Positions 41,843 to 50,458 of a stretch of DNA of 64,000 nt are shown here, one piece after another (positions within the stretch are counted from its first letter, which is position 1; every line of letters starts with the position of its first letter). The DNA is from an uncultured Massilia sp. (GTDB lineage Bacteria; Pseudomonadota; Gammaproteobacteria; Burkholderiales; Burkholderiaceae), in contig CAMPHU010000001.1 of NCBI GenBank assembly GCA_946886065.1, positions 20,580 to 84,579 of the forward strand, written 5' to 3'. The notes beneath the pieces were generated by a model. That model saw only the letters and a program-made list of their open reading frames with translations, did not search any database and was not told the DNA's origin. Made by a program: the position numbers and the translations under genes.

Positions 41843-42913
41843 ATGAACACATTCTGGAGTCCCCACGTCGGCAAGCTGACGCCTTACGTACCGGGCGAGC
41901 AGCCCCGGATCGAGCGCCTGGTCAAGCTGAACACCAACGAAAATCCTTACCCACCGTCGCCCAAGGTGATGGCCGCCATCGAGGCCGTGGGCGCCGACCG
42001 CCTGCGACTCTATCCCGATCCGCAATCGTCCCGGCTCACGCAGGCGCTCGCCTCCTATCACGGCGTGGACCCGGACGAGGTATTCGTCGGCAACGGCTCC
42101 GACGAAGTGCTGGCCCATGCCTTCCATGCCTTCTTCGTGCAGGACGCTCCCCTACTGATGCCGACGGTGAGCTACAGCTTCTACCAGGTGTACTGCCGCC
42201 TCTACGGCATCGAGGCGCGGCTCCTTCCCCTCGATGCGGACATGCGGATCGACCCCGGCCAGTACGGCGCGCCCTGCGGCGGCGTGGTGATCGCCAACCC
42301 GAACGCGCCGACCGGCATCGCGCTGGCGCTGGACGAGGTGGAGCGCATCCTGCGCGCGCAGCCGGACCGCGTCGTGCTGGTGGACGAGGCCTACGTCGAC
42401 TTCGGGGCGGAATCCAGCGTTTCGCTGATCCGTGACTACCCCAACCTGCTGGTGGTCCACACCTTCTCCAAGTCGCGCGCGTTGGCCGGCCTGCGCGTCG
42501 GCGCCGCGTTCGGCCAGCCGCAGCTGATCGAAGGGCTGAGGCGGGTAAAGGACAGCTTCAACTCCTACCCGCTGGGCCATCTGGAAATCGCCGGCGCCGT
42601 CGCATCGCTGGAAGACGAGGCGTATTTCCAGACCCGGCGCGCCCAGGTCATGGCGACGCGCGAGCGCCTGGCGGAGCGCCTGCGCACGCTTGGATTCGAC
42701 GTGCTGCCCTCGGCCACGAACTTCGTGTTCGCGCGTCACACCCGGCATCGCGCGGGCGACCTGGCCCAGGCATTGCGCGAGCGCGCCATCCTGGTACGCC
42801 ATTTCAAGTCGCCGGGCATCGACAACTACCTGCGCATCAGCATCGGCACCGACGAGGAATGCGCGCAGCTCGTGGCGGCGCTGGAAGACATCACCGCGTC
42901 AAGCCTGGCTTGA
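41843..42913 (+). CDS. hisC: Histidinol-phosphate aminotransferase
   Basis: A 356-residue PLP-dependent class-I/II aminotransferase that converts imidazole acetol phosphate to histidinol phosphate. Seen: [16 protein letters not shown] at the N-terminus, [41 protein letters not shown] and the PLP lysine in [16 protein letters not shown]. It stands apart from other histidine genes. Its 3' end overlaps the converging PEP-CTERM gene by 15 bases. Confidence 0.95.
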   Translation: MNTFWSPHVGKLTPYVPGEQPRIERLVKLNTNENPYPPSPKVMAAIEAVGADRLRLYPDPQSSRLTQALASYHGVDPDEVFVGNGSDEVLAHAFHAFFVQDAPLLMPTVSYSFYQVYCRLYGIEARLLPLDADMRIDPGQYGAPCGGVVIANPNAPTGIALALDEVERILRAQPDRVVLVDEAYVDFGAESSVSLIRDYPNLLVVHTFSKSRALAGLRVGAAFGQPQLIEGLRRVKDSFNSYPLGHLEIAGAVASLEDEAYFQTRRAQVMATRERLAERLRTLGFDVLPSATNFVFARHTRHRAGDLAQALRERAILVRHFKSPGIDNYLRISIGTDEECAQLVAALEDITASSLA

Positions 42914-43453
42914 ACGCCTGCGCGACACGAGGATGCCTGCCAGCGCGGCGCCGAACAGCGCCAGCGATGCCGGCTCGGGCACGGTGAAGTCATCCATCGC
43001 CCACGGCGTCGGGCTGCTGTTGTAGATCACCAGCGTATCGATGCCGTTCCATCCCAGCTGCACCCACTGCGGCGCCAGCGTATCGATCACATACGAGACG
43101 TCCGTGGAGAACAGGAGCTGGCCATTGCGCCAGCCTTCGAACGAGATCTCCTGCTCCAGCCACGCGGAAGTGAAATACGCACCCACGAAGTTGAAGCCGC
43201 CGGTTCTGGAAATCGCGGCCGGCGCGCCGTCGCGGTTGAAAGCGGTGTTCGCGAACGAGACCGTGCCCGTCTCGTAGCCGCTGCCCGGATAGGCGTCGGC
43301 CCGGATCACGCCGACATTGTCCCAGCCGAAGCCCTGGTAGCCATTGGCCAGCACCTCGGTTTCATCGCCCGGCAGGTCGTCGAAGCCGATCACGCCGGCG
43401 GATGCCCCGAACGACGCCATCACCAGCGCCAGGGAGAGAATGGTGTTCTTCAT
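42899..43453 (-). CDS. PEP-CTERM sorting-signal exported protein
   Basis: A 184-residue secreted protein. Signal peptide [20 protein letters not shown]; the C-terminus has [20 protein letters not shown] followed by RRRSS, the PEP-CTERM tripartite signal (VPEP, hydrophobic helix, basic tail) that is cut by an exosortase. The middle is a beta-rich domain with a closing WAMDDFTV, frequent in this class. It is probably a matrix or surface protein. The exosortase gene is not in the window. Confidence 0.92.
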   Translation of the reverse strand: MKNTILSLALVMASFGASAGVIGFDDLPGDETEVLANGYQGFGWDNVGVIRADAYPGSGYETGTVSFANTAFNRDGAPAAISRTGGFNFVGAYFTSAWLEQEISFEGWRNGQLLFSTDVSYVIDTLAPQWVQLGWNGIDTLVIYNSSPTPWAMDDFTVPEPASLALFGAALAGILVSRRRSSQA

Positions 43454-43479
43454 GTTGTCTTCCTCGAGATTGAATGGGG

Positions 43480-45828
43480 TCAGCGGGCCAGTGCCGCCAC
43501 GTCGGCATCGCTCAGCGCCGTGCCGTAGATGCGCAGCTCGTCCATCGAGCCCTTATACGGCGTGTCCCACCAGTTCACACCCAGCCCGAACACGCCGGCC
43601 GTGGTGGTGAACACGTTCGGGAAGTTCACGCCGCTGAACTTCTTCACGCCGTCCACGTAGACGTTGACCGCGCCATTCTTCACGCTGAAGGCCAGGTGCG
43701 ACCAGCGGCCCACCGGGATGTTCATCCCCAGCCCCGCGTCGTACCAGGCCGTGCCCGACCACAGCATGCTGGCGCCGCCGACGAAGTCGTGGCCCTTCGG
43801 CAGGAGGCTGATCCACGAGTCCGTGGTGCGGGCGCCGAAGAAGGTGGTGGTGAAGGCCGTCAGCTGCGCCGGCTTGAGCCACAGCGCCACCGTGTAGTTG
43901 TTGGAGGAGATCAGGCCGTTCGGCAGGCGGATGCCGGTGGCGCCGTCGAACACGGCGGCATTGCCCTTCACGCCCGCTTCGTATCCCAGGCTGCCGCCGC
44001 CGGCATCGATGCGGCTGCCGGTCACGCTGCCCGGCGCGAACACGCCGTTCGAATCAAGCAGGTTGCCGTCGAAAGCGTAGTGCGCCAGCAGACCGCCCGC
44101 CTTGCGTACGGTGACGGTGAAGGTCTTCACCATGCTGGCCGTGCCCTTGGTGATGCGCGCGCTGAGCGTGAGCGTCACGTCACCGTTGGGCGAGGCAGTC
44201 ACCACGCCGGTATTGCCGACCACCGCCGGATTCGACGAAGTCCAGGCGATGGTGGCGCCGCGCGCCGCGCTCGTCGGCAGGCTCAGGTTGGCCGTGACGG
44301 CCGAGGTGTTGCCCAGGTTGAGTTCATTGTAGATGGCCGCAACCACCTGCGCATCGGTGCGCGGGAGCAGGCGGCTGCCCATCACGCTCACGCCGTCGCG
44401 CGACAGGGCCGAGAAGGTCATCACATAGGCCTTGGAAGTCTCGTCCCATTGGCTGACCAGCACGCCCTTGTAGGGAACGCCGGCCAGCTGCAGTTCGATC
44501 TGGTTGCTGCCGACCAGCGCCCAGCTGCCCAGGCTTCCCACCCCGGCCCCGGTCACGGCGCCGGTGGAAGCCAGGGTGACCGATTGCGCCTTCTTGATGG
44601 TGGCGGAGATGTCCTTGCCGTGATTGACCAGCAGGTAGTCGCCCACCACGAACTCGCGCCGCACCGCGCCCAGTTTCTCGTTGGCGAAGCGGTAGGGCGT
44701 CACGACCGGCCAGCCGTCGGCGTTCATGAACATCTGGTGGGTGCGGATCTCGTGCTGCTCGCCGCGCTCGGGGAAGCGCGCATGGAACACCAGGAAGTGG
44801 CGGCCGGTGGCGGCGTCGTAGTAAGCGGAGTTGTGGCCGGGCGAGACATAGCCGGTGCCGATGCCGGCGCCCGTTTCTCCCAGCTTGCGGTCGAACAGGA
44901 AGCTGCCCATCAGCTTGACGCCATAGGGCGCGATCGAGGCGTCGTCGAACAGCGGCTTGCTTGGGTCGGACTTCACGTTCGCCATGTTGTTGCCCTGGGC
45001 GTCCACATAGGGACCGTCGGGATTGAGCGAACGGGCCACGCGCATGTTGTAGCCGCCGGTTGCGTCCAGGCCGCCGAAGGAGGTGAACATGTAGTAGTAG
45101 GAAGTGGCGGGGCTGTACAGCACGAAGGCGCCTTCGATGCGGCTGTGGTTCCCGCCGATCAGGCGCTTGCCGTAGCCCTGCCCCGGCAGCGGCATGCCGT
45201 TCGAGGGGTTCATCTGCATGATGAAGATGCCGCCCGAGTAGGAGCCGTAGATCATCCACAGCCGGCCGGCGTTGTCCGAAAAGACGTGCGGATCGACCGT
45301 GTTCGGGTGTTTCAGGGCGTCGTAGACGGTCCCGTCGGCGCTGGCCTGTCCCCACATGCCCGACTGCAGGATCAGGCCCTTGTCGACATACGGCCCCTCG
45401 ATGCGGTCGGCGACCGCGATGCCCAGCGCCGAGCGCGGCGAATCGCCCTTGCAGGCGTTGTAGTACATGTAGAACCTGCCGTCCGCGAGCTGGCGCACGT
45501 CGGCCGCCCACAGGGTGTTCGACTGCGCCCAGCCGAAGGCTTCGGACAGCTCGGTGTAGACGTTGGCCGAGCCGTTCAGGAACAGCTTGTTGGTGGCGCT
45601 GACGCTGTCGGTGACCTGCTCCCAGTTCATCAAATCCCTGGTCTTGGCCGAGGCCAGGTGCGAGCCGAACACGTAGAAGGTGTCGCCCACCTTGATGATG
45701 GAGGGATCGTGGACCGAGGCGTTCTTGAAGGCGGGCTGGGTGAATCCGGCCTGCGCGGCGGCGTCGAAGGAAAGGAGCGACGAGGCCAATAGCGCCCCTA
45801 TTCCCCATGAAGAGAATATCGTTTTCAT
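43480..45828 (-). CDS. GH43 arabinanase-like enzyme with Ig-like and LamG domains
   Basis: A 782-residue secreted protein. Signal peptide about residues 1-26 (ends DAAAQA). GH43 five-bladed propeller at about 35-340: VHDPSIIKVGDTFYVFGSHL has the general-base Asp, and HSRIEGAFVLYSPATSYYYM has the acid Glu. An additional beta domain follows at about 375-455, typical of the arabinanase/Abn2-like branch. Then come a bacterial Ig-like domain (about 490-570, TIAWTSSNPAVV) and a C-terminal LamG/concanavalin-like lectin domain (about 577-782) beginning LLAHYAFDGNLLDSNG. Likely endo-1,5-alpha-L-arabinanase; exact substrate not established. Confidence 0.87.
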   Translation of the reverse strand: MKTIFSSWGIGALLASSLLSFDAAAQAGFTQPAFKNASVHDPSIIKVGDTFYVFGSHLASAKTRDLMNWEQVTDSVSATNKLFLNGSANVYTELSEAFGWAQSNTLWAADVRQLADGRFYMYYNACKGDSPRSALGIAVADRIEGPYVDKGLILQSGMWGQASADGTVYDALKHPNTVDPHVFSDNAGRLWMIYGSYSGGIFIMQMNPSNGMPLPGQGYGKRLIGGNHSRIEGAFVLYSPATSYYYMFTSFGGLDATGGYNMRVARSLNPDGPYVDAQGNNMANVKSDPSKPLFDDASIAPYGVKLMGSFLFDRKLGETGAGIGTGYVSPGHNSAYYDAATGRHFLVFHARFPERGEQHEIRTHQMFMNADGWPVVTPYRFANEKLGAVRREFVVGDYLLVNHGKDISATIKKAQSVTLASTGAVTGAGVGSLGSWALVGSNQIELQLAGVPYKGVLVSQWDETSKAYVMTFSALSRDGVSVMGSRLLPRTDAQVVAAIYNELNLGNTSAVTANLSLPTSAARGATIAWTSSNPAVVGNTGVVTASPNGDVTLTLSARITKGTASMVKTFTVTVRKAGGLLAHYAFDGNLLDSNGVFAPGSVTGSRIDAGGGSLGYEAGVKGNAAVFDGATGIRLPNGLISSNNYTVALWLKPAQLTAFTTTFFGARTTDSWISLLPKGHDFVGGASMLWSGTAWYDAGLGMNIPVGRWSHLAFSVKNGAVNVYVDGVKKFSGVNFPNVFTTTAGVFGLGVNWWDTPYKGSMDELRIYGTALSDADVAALAR

Positions 45829-46140
45829 CTGATTTGTCTCCGTCGTTGTTATCCGCGGGCGGCCCGGCGTCGCGTGCGCATGGCGTCCATCCCCGGTATG
45901 TGTTGTGAATACACAGGATGAGGGAATTCAAGAGGGGTCACAAATCACATTTATTAGCGAACTGATATCGAAATCGATAAGGCTCGCGCCTTGTCCGCCG
46001 GATTTGTATCCCACTGTATCCCGGCCCGGCCTCGATACATTCGGGGCTTCCTGGGACACGAAACGGACATTCCCGGCATACAAGCCGCAGGTGTAATGGT
46101 ATCCATCGCCAACCGGGCGACACCATTCACCGAGGTCCCT
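45829..46140. promoter_or_regulatory. Divergent GH43 / czcE control region with TGTRTCC half-sites
   Basis: A 312-base gap. TGTATCCCACTGTATCCCGG at 46005-46024 is a tandem of two 10-base units, and on the other strand TGTATCG (46039-46033) and CGTGTCCC (46060-46053) lie 21 bases apart. These match the half-sites upstream of bufA1 and of the cupin gene. A separate inverted repeat TATCGAAATCGATA (45966-45979) lies closer to the GH43 gene. No gene is seen here. Confidence 0.6.
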
Positions 46141-46476
46141 ATGTCCACCTTCAAATACGCATTCCCCTTGGCCGCCCTCGTCTTCGCGGGCGCGGTCCAT
46201 GCATCCGGATTCACCGGCACCGCGGCCGACTACGGCACCGTCATCGCCACTGGCGCCGGCGCGCGCACCGTCGAGGTCACGCCGCACACCCGCTTCATCT
46301 ACGTCACCAACGGCGAGACGCTCACTTTCCGCGTCGGCGGACAAAGCCTCACCTGGCACGTGGACACCTTCCCCAACGTCCACGCATTCCGCCTGTCAAG
46401 CATCATGCCCGCCGCCACCGCCATGGGGGATGTCTGGATCCATGTGGCGGTCGCCGAGCACTACCGCAACGGCTAG
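46141..46476 (+). CDS. CzcE-like periplasmic metal-binding protein
   Basis: A 111-residue exported protein. Signal peptide MSTFKYAFPLAALVFAGAVH ends near ASG. The mature part resembles CzcE of Cupriavidus, a periplasmic copper-binding protein: ARTVEVTPHTRFIYVTNGET followed by FRVGGQSLTWHVDT is the family core, with histidines available as ligands. The next gene, an OmpR-type response regulator, begins after 3 bases, so both are one unit. Together with the bufferin operon it suggests a copper-handling island. Confidence 0.78.
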   Translation: MSTFKYAFPLAALVFAGAVHASGFTGTAADYGTVIATGAGARTVEVTPHTRFIYVTNGETLTFRVGGQSLTWHVDTFPNVHAFRLSSIMPAATAMGDVWIHVAVAEHYRNG

Positions 46477-46479
46477 GCC

Positions 46480-47220
46480 ATGGGCGCGGCCGAACATGTC
46501 CTGGTCGTCGACGACGACCGCGGGATCCGCGAGCTGGTCGGGTCCTATCTGGAAAAGCAAGGATTGCGCTGCAGCGTGGCCGATGGCGGACGCGCGATGT
46601 GGAGCGCCCTGCAACAGGCCACGCCCGACCTGATCCTGCTCGACATCATGATGCCGGGCGACGACGGCCTGGTGCTGTGCCGCGCACTCAGGACGGGCAG
46701 GCACCGCGCCATTCCGATCGTGATGCTGAGCGCGCGCAGCGACGAGACCGACCGCGTGATCGGTCTCGAGCTGGGGGCGGACGACTACATCGCGAAGCCC
46801 TTCGCCGTGCGCGAGCTGCTGGCACGCATCCGCACGGTACTGCGCCGCACCCGCATGCTGCCGCCGAACCTCCAGATCACCGACGCCGCGCGCCTGCTGG
46901 CTTTCGGCGACTGGCGCCTGGACACGACCGGGCGCCACCTGGTCGATCCGGCCGGCGTGCTGGTGGCGCTGGGCGCCGCCGAGTACCGCCTGCTGCGTGT
47001 CTTTCTCGACCATCCCCAGCAGGTACTCGCGCGCGAACAGCTGATCGGCCTGACCCATGGGCTGGGCGCCGACCTGTTCGACCGCTCGGTCGACCTGCTG
47101 GTCAGCCGCTTGCGGCAGCGCCTGGGTGACGATGCACGCGAACCGCGCTACATCAAGACCCTGCGCAGCGAAGGCTACGTGTTCTCGGCCGCCGTGACCA
47201 TCGTCGAAGCCAGGTCCTGA
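46480..47220 (+). CDS. OmpR-family response regulator without a linked kinase
   Basis: A 246-residue response regulator. Receiver: [15 protein letters not shown] with the acidic pocket, phospho-acceptor D55 in [11 protein letters not shown], and K in [14 protein letters not shown]-terminal winged helix: [18 protein letters not shown] and [13 protein letters not shown]. No histidine kinase lies next to it: czcE is on one side and a hydrolase gene on the other. The tandem 10/11-bp half-sites at three promoters in the region are the layout that OmpR-type dimers bind, so this protein is the obvious candidate to bind them (inferred). Confidence 0.93.
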   Translation: MGAAEHVLVVDDDRGIRELVGSYLEKQGLRCSVADGGRAMWSALQQATPDLILLDIMMPGDDGLVLCRALRTGRHRAIPIVMLSARSDETDRVIGLELGADDYIAKPFAVRELLARIRTVLRRTRMLPPNLQITDAARLLAFGDWRLDTTGRHLVDPAGVLVALGAAEYRLLRVFLDHPQQVLAREQLIGLTHGLGADLFDRSVDLLVSRLRQRLGDDAREPRYIKTLRSEGYVFSAAVTIVEARS

Positions 47221-47253
47221 CATTTTTCACACTGTTTCAACCGGAGACTTCCC

Positions 47254-48018
47254 ATGAACTTCATCAAATCCGCCGCCTTGCTGGCAGCCATCGCGATTCC
47301 CGCCGCCGCTTCCGCCTTTCCCTTCACCGTCACCAAGGGGGCGAAGAACGTGGTCCTGGTGCACGGCGCCTACGTCGACGCATCCTCGACCTGGCGCCAG
47401 GTGCACGACCGGCTGTGGATCGACGGCTACAAGGTGACCGTCGTCCAGCAAACCGGCGAGTCGCTCGACCAGGACGTGGCCGCCACGCGCGCCGCCATCG
47501 AGGCCCAGGACGGCCCGGTGGTACTGGTCGGCCACGATACCGGCGGCGCCGTGATCTCGATCGCCGGCACCAGCGCCAAGGTGAAGTCGCTCGTGTACGT
47601 GGCCGCGCTGCAGCCGGCGGTCGGCGAAAGCGCCGCCCAGCTGCTGGCGTCCATGCCGGCGCTGCACGACGCCTACCGCATCGGCAAGGATGGCCGCCAG
47701 TCCATCCTTGCCACGAAATTCGCGGAAGTGTACGCCGCCGACATCCCGCCGAACCGCACCAATTTCCTCAGCGTCGCCCAGAAGGCGGTCGCGCCCGCGG
47801 CGCTCGCCACGCCCGGCTGGGAGGCCGCCTGGCGCGCCAAGCCGAGCCACGCGATCGTGGCCGCCGACGACCGCGTCATCAATCCGGAGCTGCAGCGCTG
47901 GATGTACAAGCGCGCCGGTTCCAAAGTGGTCGAGATCAAGTCCAGCCATGCGCTGAACCTGGCCAAGCCGGAAGAAGTCGCGGCCGTCATCGTCGGGGCC
48001 GCGCAGGAAGTGCGCTGA
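47254..48018 (+). CDS. Exported alpha/beta hydrolase with Asp at the nucleophile position
   Basis: A 254-residue protein with signal peptide [20 protein letters not shown]. It is closest in look to a group with motif GHSYGGAVI, but here the elbow is GHDTGGAV, so D95 stands where Ser is usual. The rest is intact: [29 protein letters not shown] and [13 protein letters not shown] with the late His. An Asp nucleophile is found in dehalogenases and epoxide hydrolases, so the chemistry may differ from esterolysis, or the enzyme may be impaired. It follows the response regulator by 33 bases. Confidence 0.82.
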   Translation: MNFIKSAALLAAIAIPAAASAFPFTVTKGAKNVVLVHGAYVDASSTWRQVHDRLWIDGYKVTVVQQTGESLDQDVAATRAAIEAQDGPVVLVGHDTGGAVISIAGTSAKVKSLVYVAALQPAVGESAAQLLASMPALHDAYRIGKDGRQSILATKFAEVYAADIPPNRTNFLSVAQKAVAPAALATPGWEAAWRAKPSHAIVAADDRVINPELQRWMYKRAGSKVVEIKSSHALNLAKPEEVAAVIVGAAQEVR

Positions 48019-48041
48019 GGCGCCGCTTTTTTTGTATGCCA

Positions 48042-48110
48042 CTGTGTCGGACGGCCATGTGGACACATGAGGCCGCATCCGGAAGGGTTTGCCGACACAG
48101 CCGGGATACA
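48042..48110. promoter_or_regulatory. bufA1 control region: four TGTRTC half-sites
   Basis: Minus-strand half-sites TGTATCCCGG (48110-48101), TGTGTCGG (48099-48092) and TGTGTCC (48067-48061) begin 11 and 32 bases apart, about one and three helical turns; TGTGTCGG lies on the plus strand at 48043-48050. The arrangement also forms a 9-bp inverted repeat (CTGTGTCGG / CCGACACAG) and the palindrome CATGTGGACACATG (48056-48069). The region lies 73-141 bases before bufA1. Confidence 0.65.
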
Positions 48111-48182
48111 CGGGCCGCTTACGCTGCTTTAACCGGCACCTGGCCGGTTCCACTGCCGATTCACCCAACGAAGGAGATTCAC

Positions 48183-48452
48183 ATGAAGCACAGCTATGCG
48201 GGCGTGGCCGCCGCCCTCGCCCTGGTCATCTGCGCGGGCGCCGAGGCGGCGCCTGAAAAGAAGGCGATGGAGAAATGCTACGGCGTGTCGCTCGCCGGCC
48301 ATAACGATTGCGCCGCCGGCCCCGGCACTTCCTGCGCGGGCAGCGCGTCCGGCGACTACCAGGGCAATGCCTGGACCCTGGTCGAAAAAGGCAGCTGCAC
48401 CAGCATCAAGACCCCGAAGGGCTACGGCTCGCTGACGGAAAAGAAGGCCTGA
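48183..48452 (+). CDS. bufA1: BufA1-family bufferin precursor (DUF2282)
   Basis: An 89-residue exported precursor. Signal peptide about residues 1-22 (ends AGAEA), then a mature peptide with four cysteines, C32, C43, C51 and C72, in [21 protein letters not shown] and GSCTSI. This is the DUF2282 pattern. Bufferins are ribosomal peptides whose core cysteines are turned into thiooxazole-type groups by BufB with BufC; they bind copper in the periplasm and protect the cell. AAGGAG precedes the ATG, giving strong translation. It is the first gene of a six-gene run. Confidence 0.9.
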   Translation: MKHSYAGVAAALALVICAGAEAAPEKKAMEKCYGVSLAGHNDCAAGPGTSCAGSASGDYQGNAWTLVEKGSCTSIKTPKGYGSLTEKKA

Positions 48453-48528
48453 GCCGCACGGGCCGGTCCTGAAGTCCGCGGCAGGCGAAGCCGCCTCGCC
48501 GCATCCACCATCCACAAGGAGAACCACC

Positions 48529-48798
48529 ATGAACGTCCCATTCACCTCCCGCGCCGGCAAGGCCGGCGCCGCCGCCCTGCTCGCCCTGGCCGCCCTCGGC
48601 ATGCAGGCAGCCGCACAAGCCGCCGAGAAGGAGCTGCCGACCCGCTGCTACGGCGCCAACAGCTGCAAGGGCGAGAGCCTGTGCGCCACCTCCAAGAACG
48701 ACTGCAAGGGCCTGAACGAGTGCAAGGGCCAGGGCGTGATCGTCAAGACGCCGGCCGAATGCAAGGCGCTGGGCGGCTCGCTCACCGAGAAGGCCTGA
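48529..48798 (+). CDS. bufA2: BufA2-family bufferin precursor
   Basis: An 89-residue second precursor. Signal peptide about residues 1-31 (ends AAAQA). The mature part is short, low in complexity and Cys-rich: C40, C46, C52, C59, C65 and C78, with the periodic CYGANSCKGESLCA, NDCKGLNECKGQG and an end TPAECKALGGSLTEK. The spacing of about six to seven residues between cysteines is typical of the BufA2 group. It shares the SLTEK ending with bufA1, so a common recognition element is possible. AAGGAG precedes the ATG. A perfect hairpin follows. Confidence 0.88.
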   Translation: MNVPFTSRAGKAGAAALLALAALGMQAAAQAAEKELPTRCYGANSCKGESLCATSKNDCKGLNECKGQGVIVKTPAECKALGGSLTEKA

Positions 48799-48805
48799 TC
48801 CGCGG

Positions 48806-48830
48806 GCGGTCCGCCACGCCGGCGGACCGC
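48806..48830. other. Strong hairpin between bufA2 and bufB
   Basis: GCGGTCCGCC and GGCGGACCGC form a perfect 10-bp GC-rich stem over a 5-base loop, 7 bases past the bufA2 stop. No T run follows, so a classic terminator is unlikely; it may stabilise the 3' end of the precursor mRNA or partly attenuate. Confidence 0.6.
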
Positions 48831-48855
48831 TCGCGCCAGCCGGCGAAAGAAGCCC

Positions 48856-49689
48856 ATGCCACTTTCCTCACTCCCCTCCATGCACGGTTACGGCCTCGGC
48901 CTGCGCCGCGAGCACTACCAGGATTTCCTCTCCACCCGCGTACCCGTCGATTTCGTCGAGGTGATCTCCGAGAACTTCATGGTCGACGGCGGCCAGCCGC
49001 GCCACATATTGCGCCAGGTGCGCGAACGCCATCCGGTCGCCCTGCACGGGGTATCGATGTCGATCGGTTCGGCGGACGGCCTGCGCGGCGACTACCTGGC
49101 GCGCCTGCGCGCCCTGGCCGACGAGATCGAACCGCTGTTCGTGTCCGACCACCTGAGCTGGTCGCGCATCGACGCCTTCAACTCGCACGACCTGCTGCCC
49201 CTGCCTTATACCGAGGAGGCGCTGGCCATCGTCTGCGACAACATCGGCCGCGCCCAGGACGCGCTGGGCCGCGCCATGCTGTTCGAGAATCCGTCCAGCT
49301 ACCTGCGCTTCGCACCGGACGCCATGAGCGAATGGGAATTCATCGCCGAGATGTGCCGCCGCACCGGCTGCGGCCTGCTCCTGGACGTCAACAACATCCA
49401 TGTGAGCGCCTGCAACCACGGCTTCGACGCCCTCGCCTACCTCGACGGCATCCCGGCCGACAGGGTGCGCCAGATCCACCTTGCCGGCCACGGCCAGGGC
49501 AAGGGCCTGCTGGTCGATACCCACGACCACCCGGTCGCGCCGGCCGTCTGGACGCTGTATGCGAAGGCGCTCAGCCTGTGCGGCGAGGTCGCGACCATGG
49601 TCGAGCGCGACGCCGACATCCCGCCCCTGCCGGAGCTGCTGGCGGAGCTCGGCATCGCACGCGCCATCGGCGCCGGGGAGCGGCCATGA
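48856..49689 (+). CDS. bufB: BufB, MNIO-family (DUF692) peptide-modifying enzyme
   Basis: A 277-residue multinuclear non-heme iron oxidative enzyme with a TIM-barrel fold. The metal-ligand segments are seen in order: H64 in ALHGVSMS, D98-H99 in SDHLSW, E144-N145 in FENPSSY, D177-N180-H182 in LLDVNNIHVSA, H208 and H212 in QIHLAGH, D221-H225 in DTHDHPV, and E250 in VERDADIP. It modifies cysteines of the bufferin core peptides in the cytosol, using oxygen. The ribosome site is weak compared with the precursors. Its stop overlaps the bufC start by 4 bases. Confidence 0.94.
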   Translation: MPLSSLPSMHGYGLGLRREHYQDFLSTRVPVDFVEVISENFMVDGGQPRHILRQVRERHPVALHGVSMSIGSADGLRGDYLARLRALADEIEPLFVSDHLSWSRIDAFNSHDLLPLPYTEEALAIVCDNIGRAQDALGRAMLFENPSSYLRFAPDAMSEWEFIAEMCRRTGCGLLLDVNNIHVSACNHGFDALAYLDGIPADRVRQIHLAGHGQGKGLLVDTHDHPVAPAVWTLYAKALSLCGEVATMVERDADIPPLPELLAELGIARAIGAGERP

Positions 49690-50444
49690 GCCTGATCGCC
49701 TTGCAGCGCGACTTCCGCCGGTGGCTGCTGACCGGCGCCGGGGACGCAGGCGCAGGCCTGCCCGGCGCCACCGAAGCAGGGCTGGCGGTCTACCAGAACA
49801 ACTACCGCGCGCAACTGGCCGGCTGCCTGCAGGCGAGCTATCCGCTGCTGCGCGCCTTCATGGGCGAGGAGGCTTTCCTGCACGCGGCCGCGGCCCACAT
49901 CAAGGAATGCCCGCCGCACGCGTGGACGCTCGACGCCTATGCGGACGGTTTCGAATCCACGCTGGAGCGCCTGTTCCCATCCAATCCCGACCTGCACGAA
50001 CTGGCCTGGATCGAGCACGCCATGGGCGCCGCCTTCGTCGCCCCCGATGCGCGGGCGCTGGAGGGCGCGGACTTCGCCGGCGCCGACTGGAACACGCTGC
50101 GCCTGCGACTCACGCCTTCGCTGCGGCTGCGCCGCCTGAGCACGAATGCCGCCGAACTCTGGCGCACGCTGGGCGATGGCGGCGCCCTGGACGGCGAGAT
50201 GCTGGCCGAACCCGGCTCCGCCATCGTGTGGCGCAGCGGTTACCAGGCGCGCCTGCGCACGGGCGACGCGCTCGAGCACGAGGCGCTGGCGGCAATGCTC
50301 GAACACGGCAGCTTCGACGCCTTGTGCCTGCTGCTGGTGGAGCGGCTGGGCGAAACGCATGGCGTCGCCCGCGCCGGCGCGCTGCTGGCCGACTGGATCG
50401 CGGGCGGACTGGTGGTGGGCTTCGGCGCCCAGGCCCGAACCTGA
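49686..50444 (+). CDS. bufC: BufC, DUF2063 partner of the MNIO enzyme
   Basis: A 252-residue DUF2063 protein. Seen: LIALQRDFRRWLLTG at the N-terminus, GLAVYQNNYRAQLAGCLQAS (the family signature), YPLLRAFMGEEAF, and LFPSNPDLHELAWIEHAMG. BufC binds the precursor and BufB and is needed for core modification. The ATGA overlap with bufB implies stoichiometric coupling. The C-terminal half is the less conserved winged-helix-like part. Confidence 0.92.
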   Translation: MSLIALQRDFRRWLLTGAGDAGAGLPGATEAGLAVYQNNYRAQLAGCLQASYPLLRAFMGEEAFLHAAAAHIKECPPHAWTLDAYADGFESTLERLFPSNPDLHELAWIEHAMGAAFVAPDARALEGADFAGADWNTLRLRLTPSLRLRRLSTNAAELWRTLGDGGALDGEMLAEPGSAIVWRSGYQARLRTGDALEHEALAAMLEHGSFDALCLLLVERLGETHGVARAGALLADWIAGGLVVGFGAQART

Positions 50445-50458
50445 GAAGGAGTATTCCC

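Noticed and set aside
43474..45792. 772-codon plus-strand frame over the GH43 gene
   Set aside because: Antisense to the signal-peptide-bearing, multi-domain GH43 protein; composition typical of an artefact.
45905..46096. Small plus-strand frame upstream of czcE
   Set aside because: It has no ribosome site, crosses the half-site cluster and shows no coding pattern.
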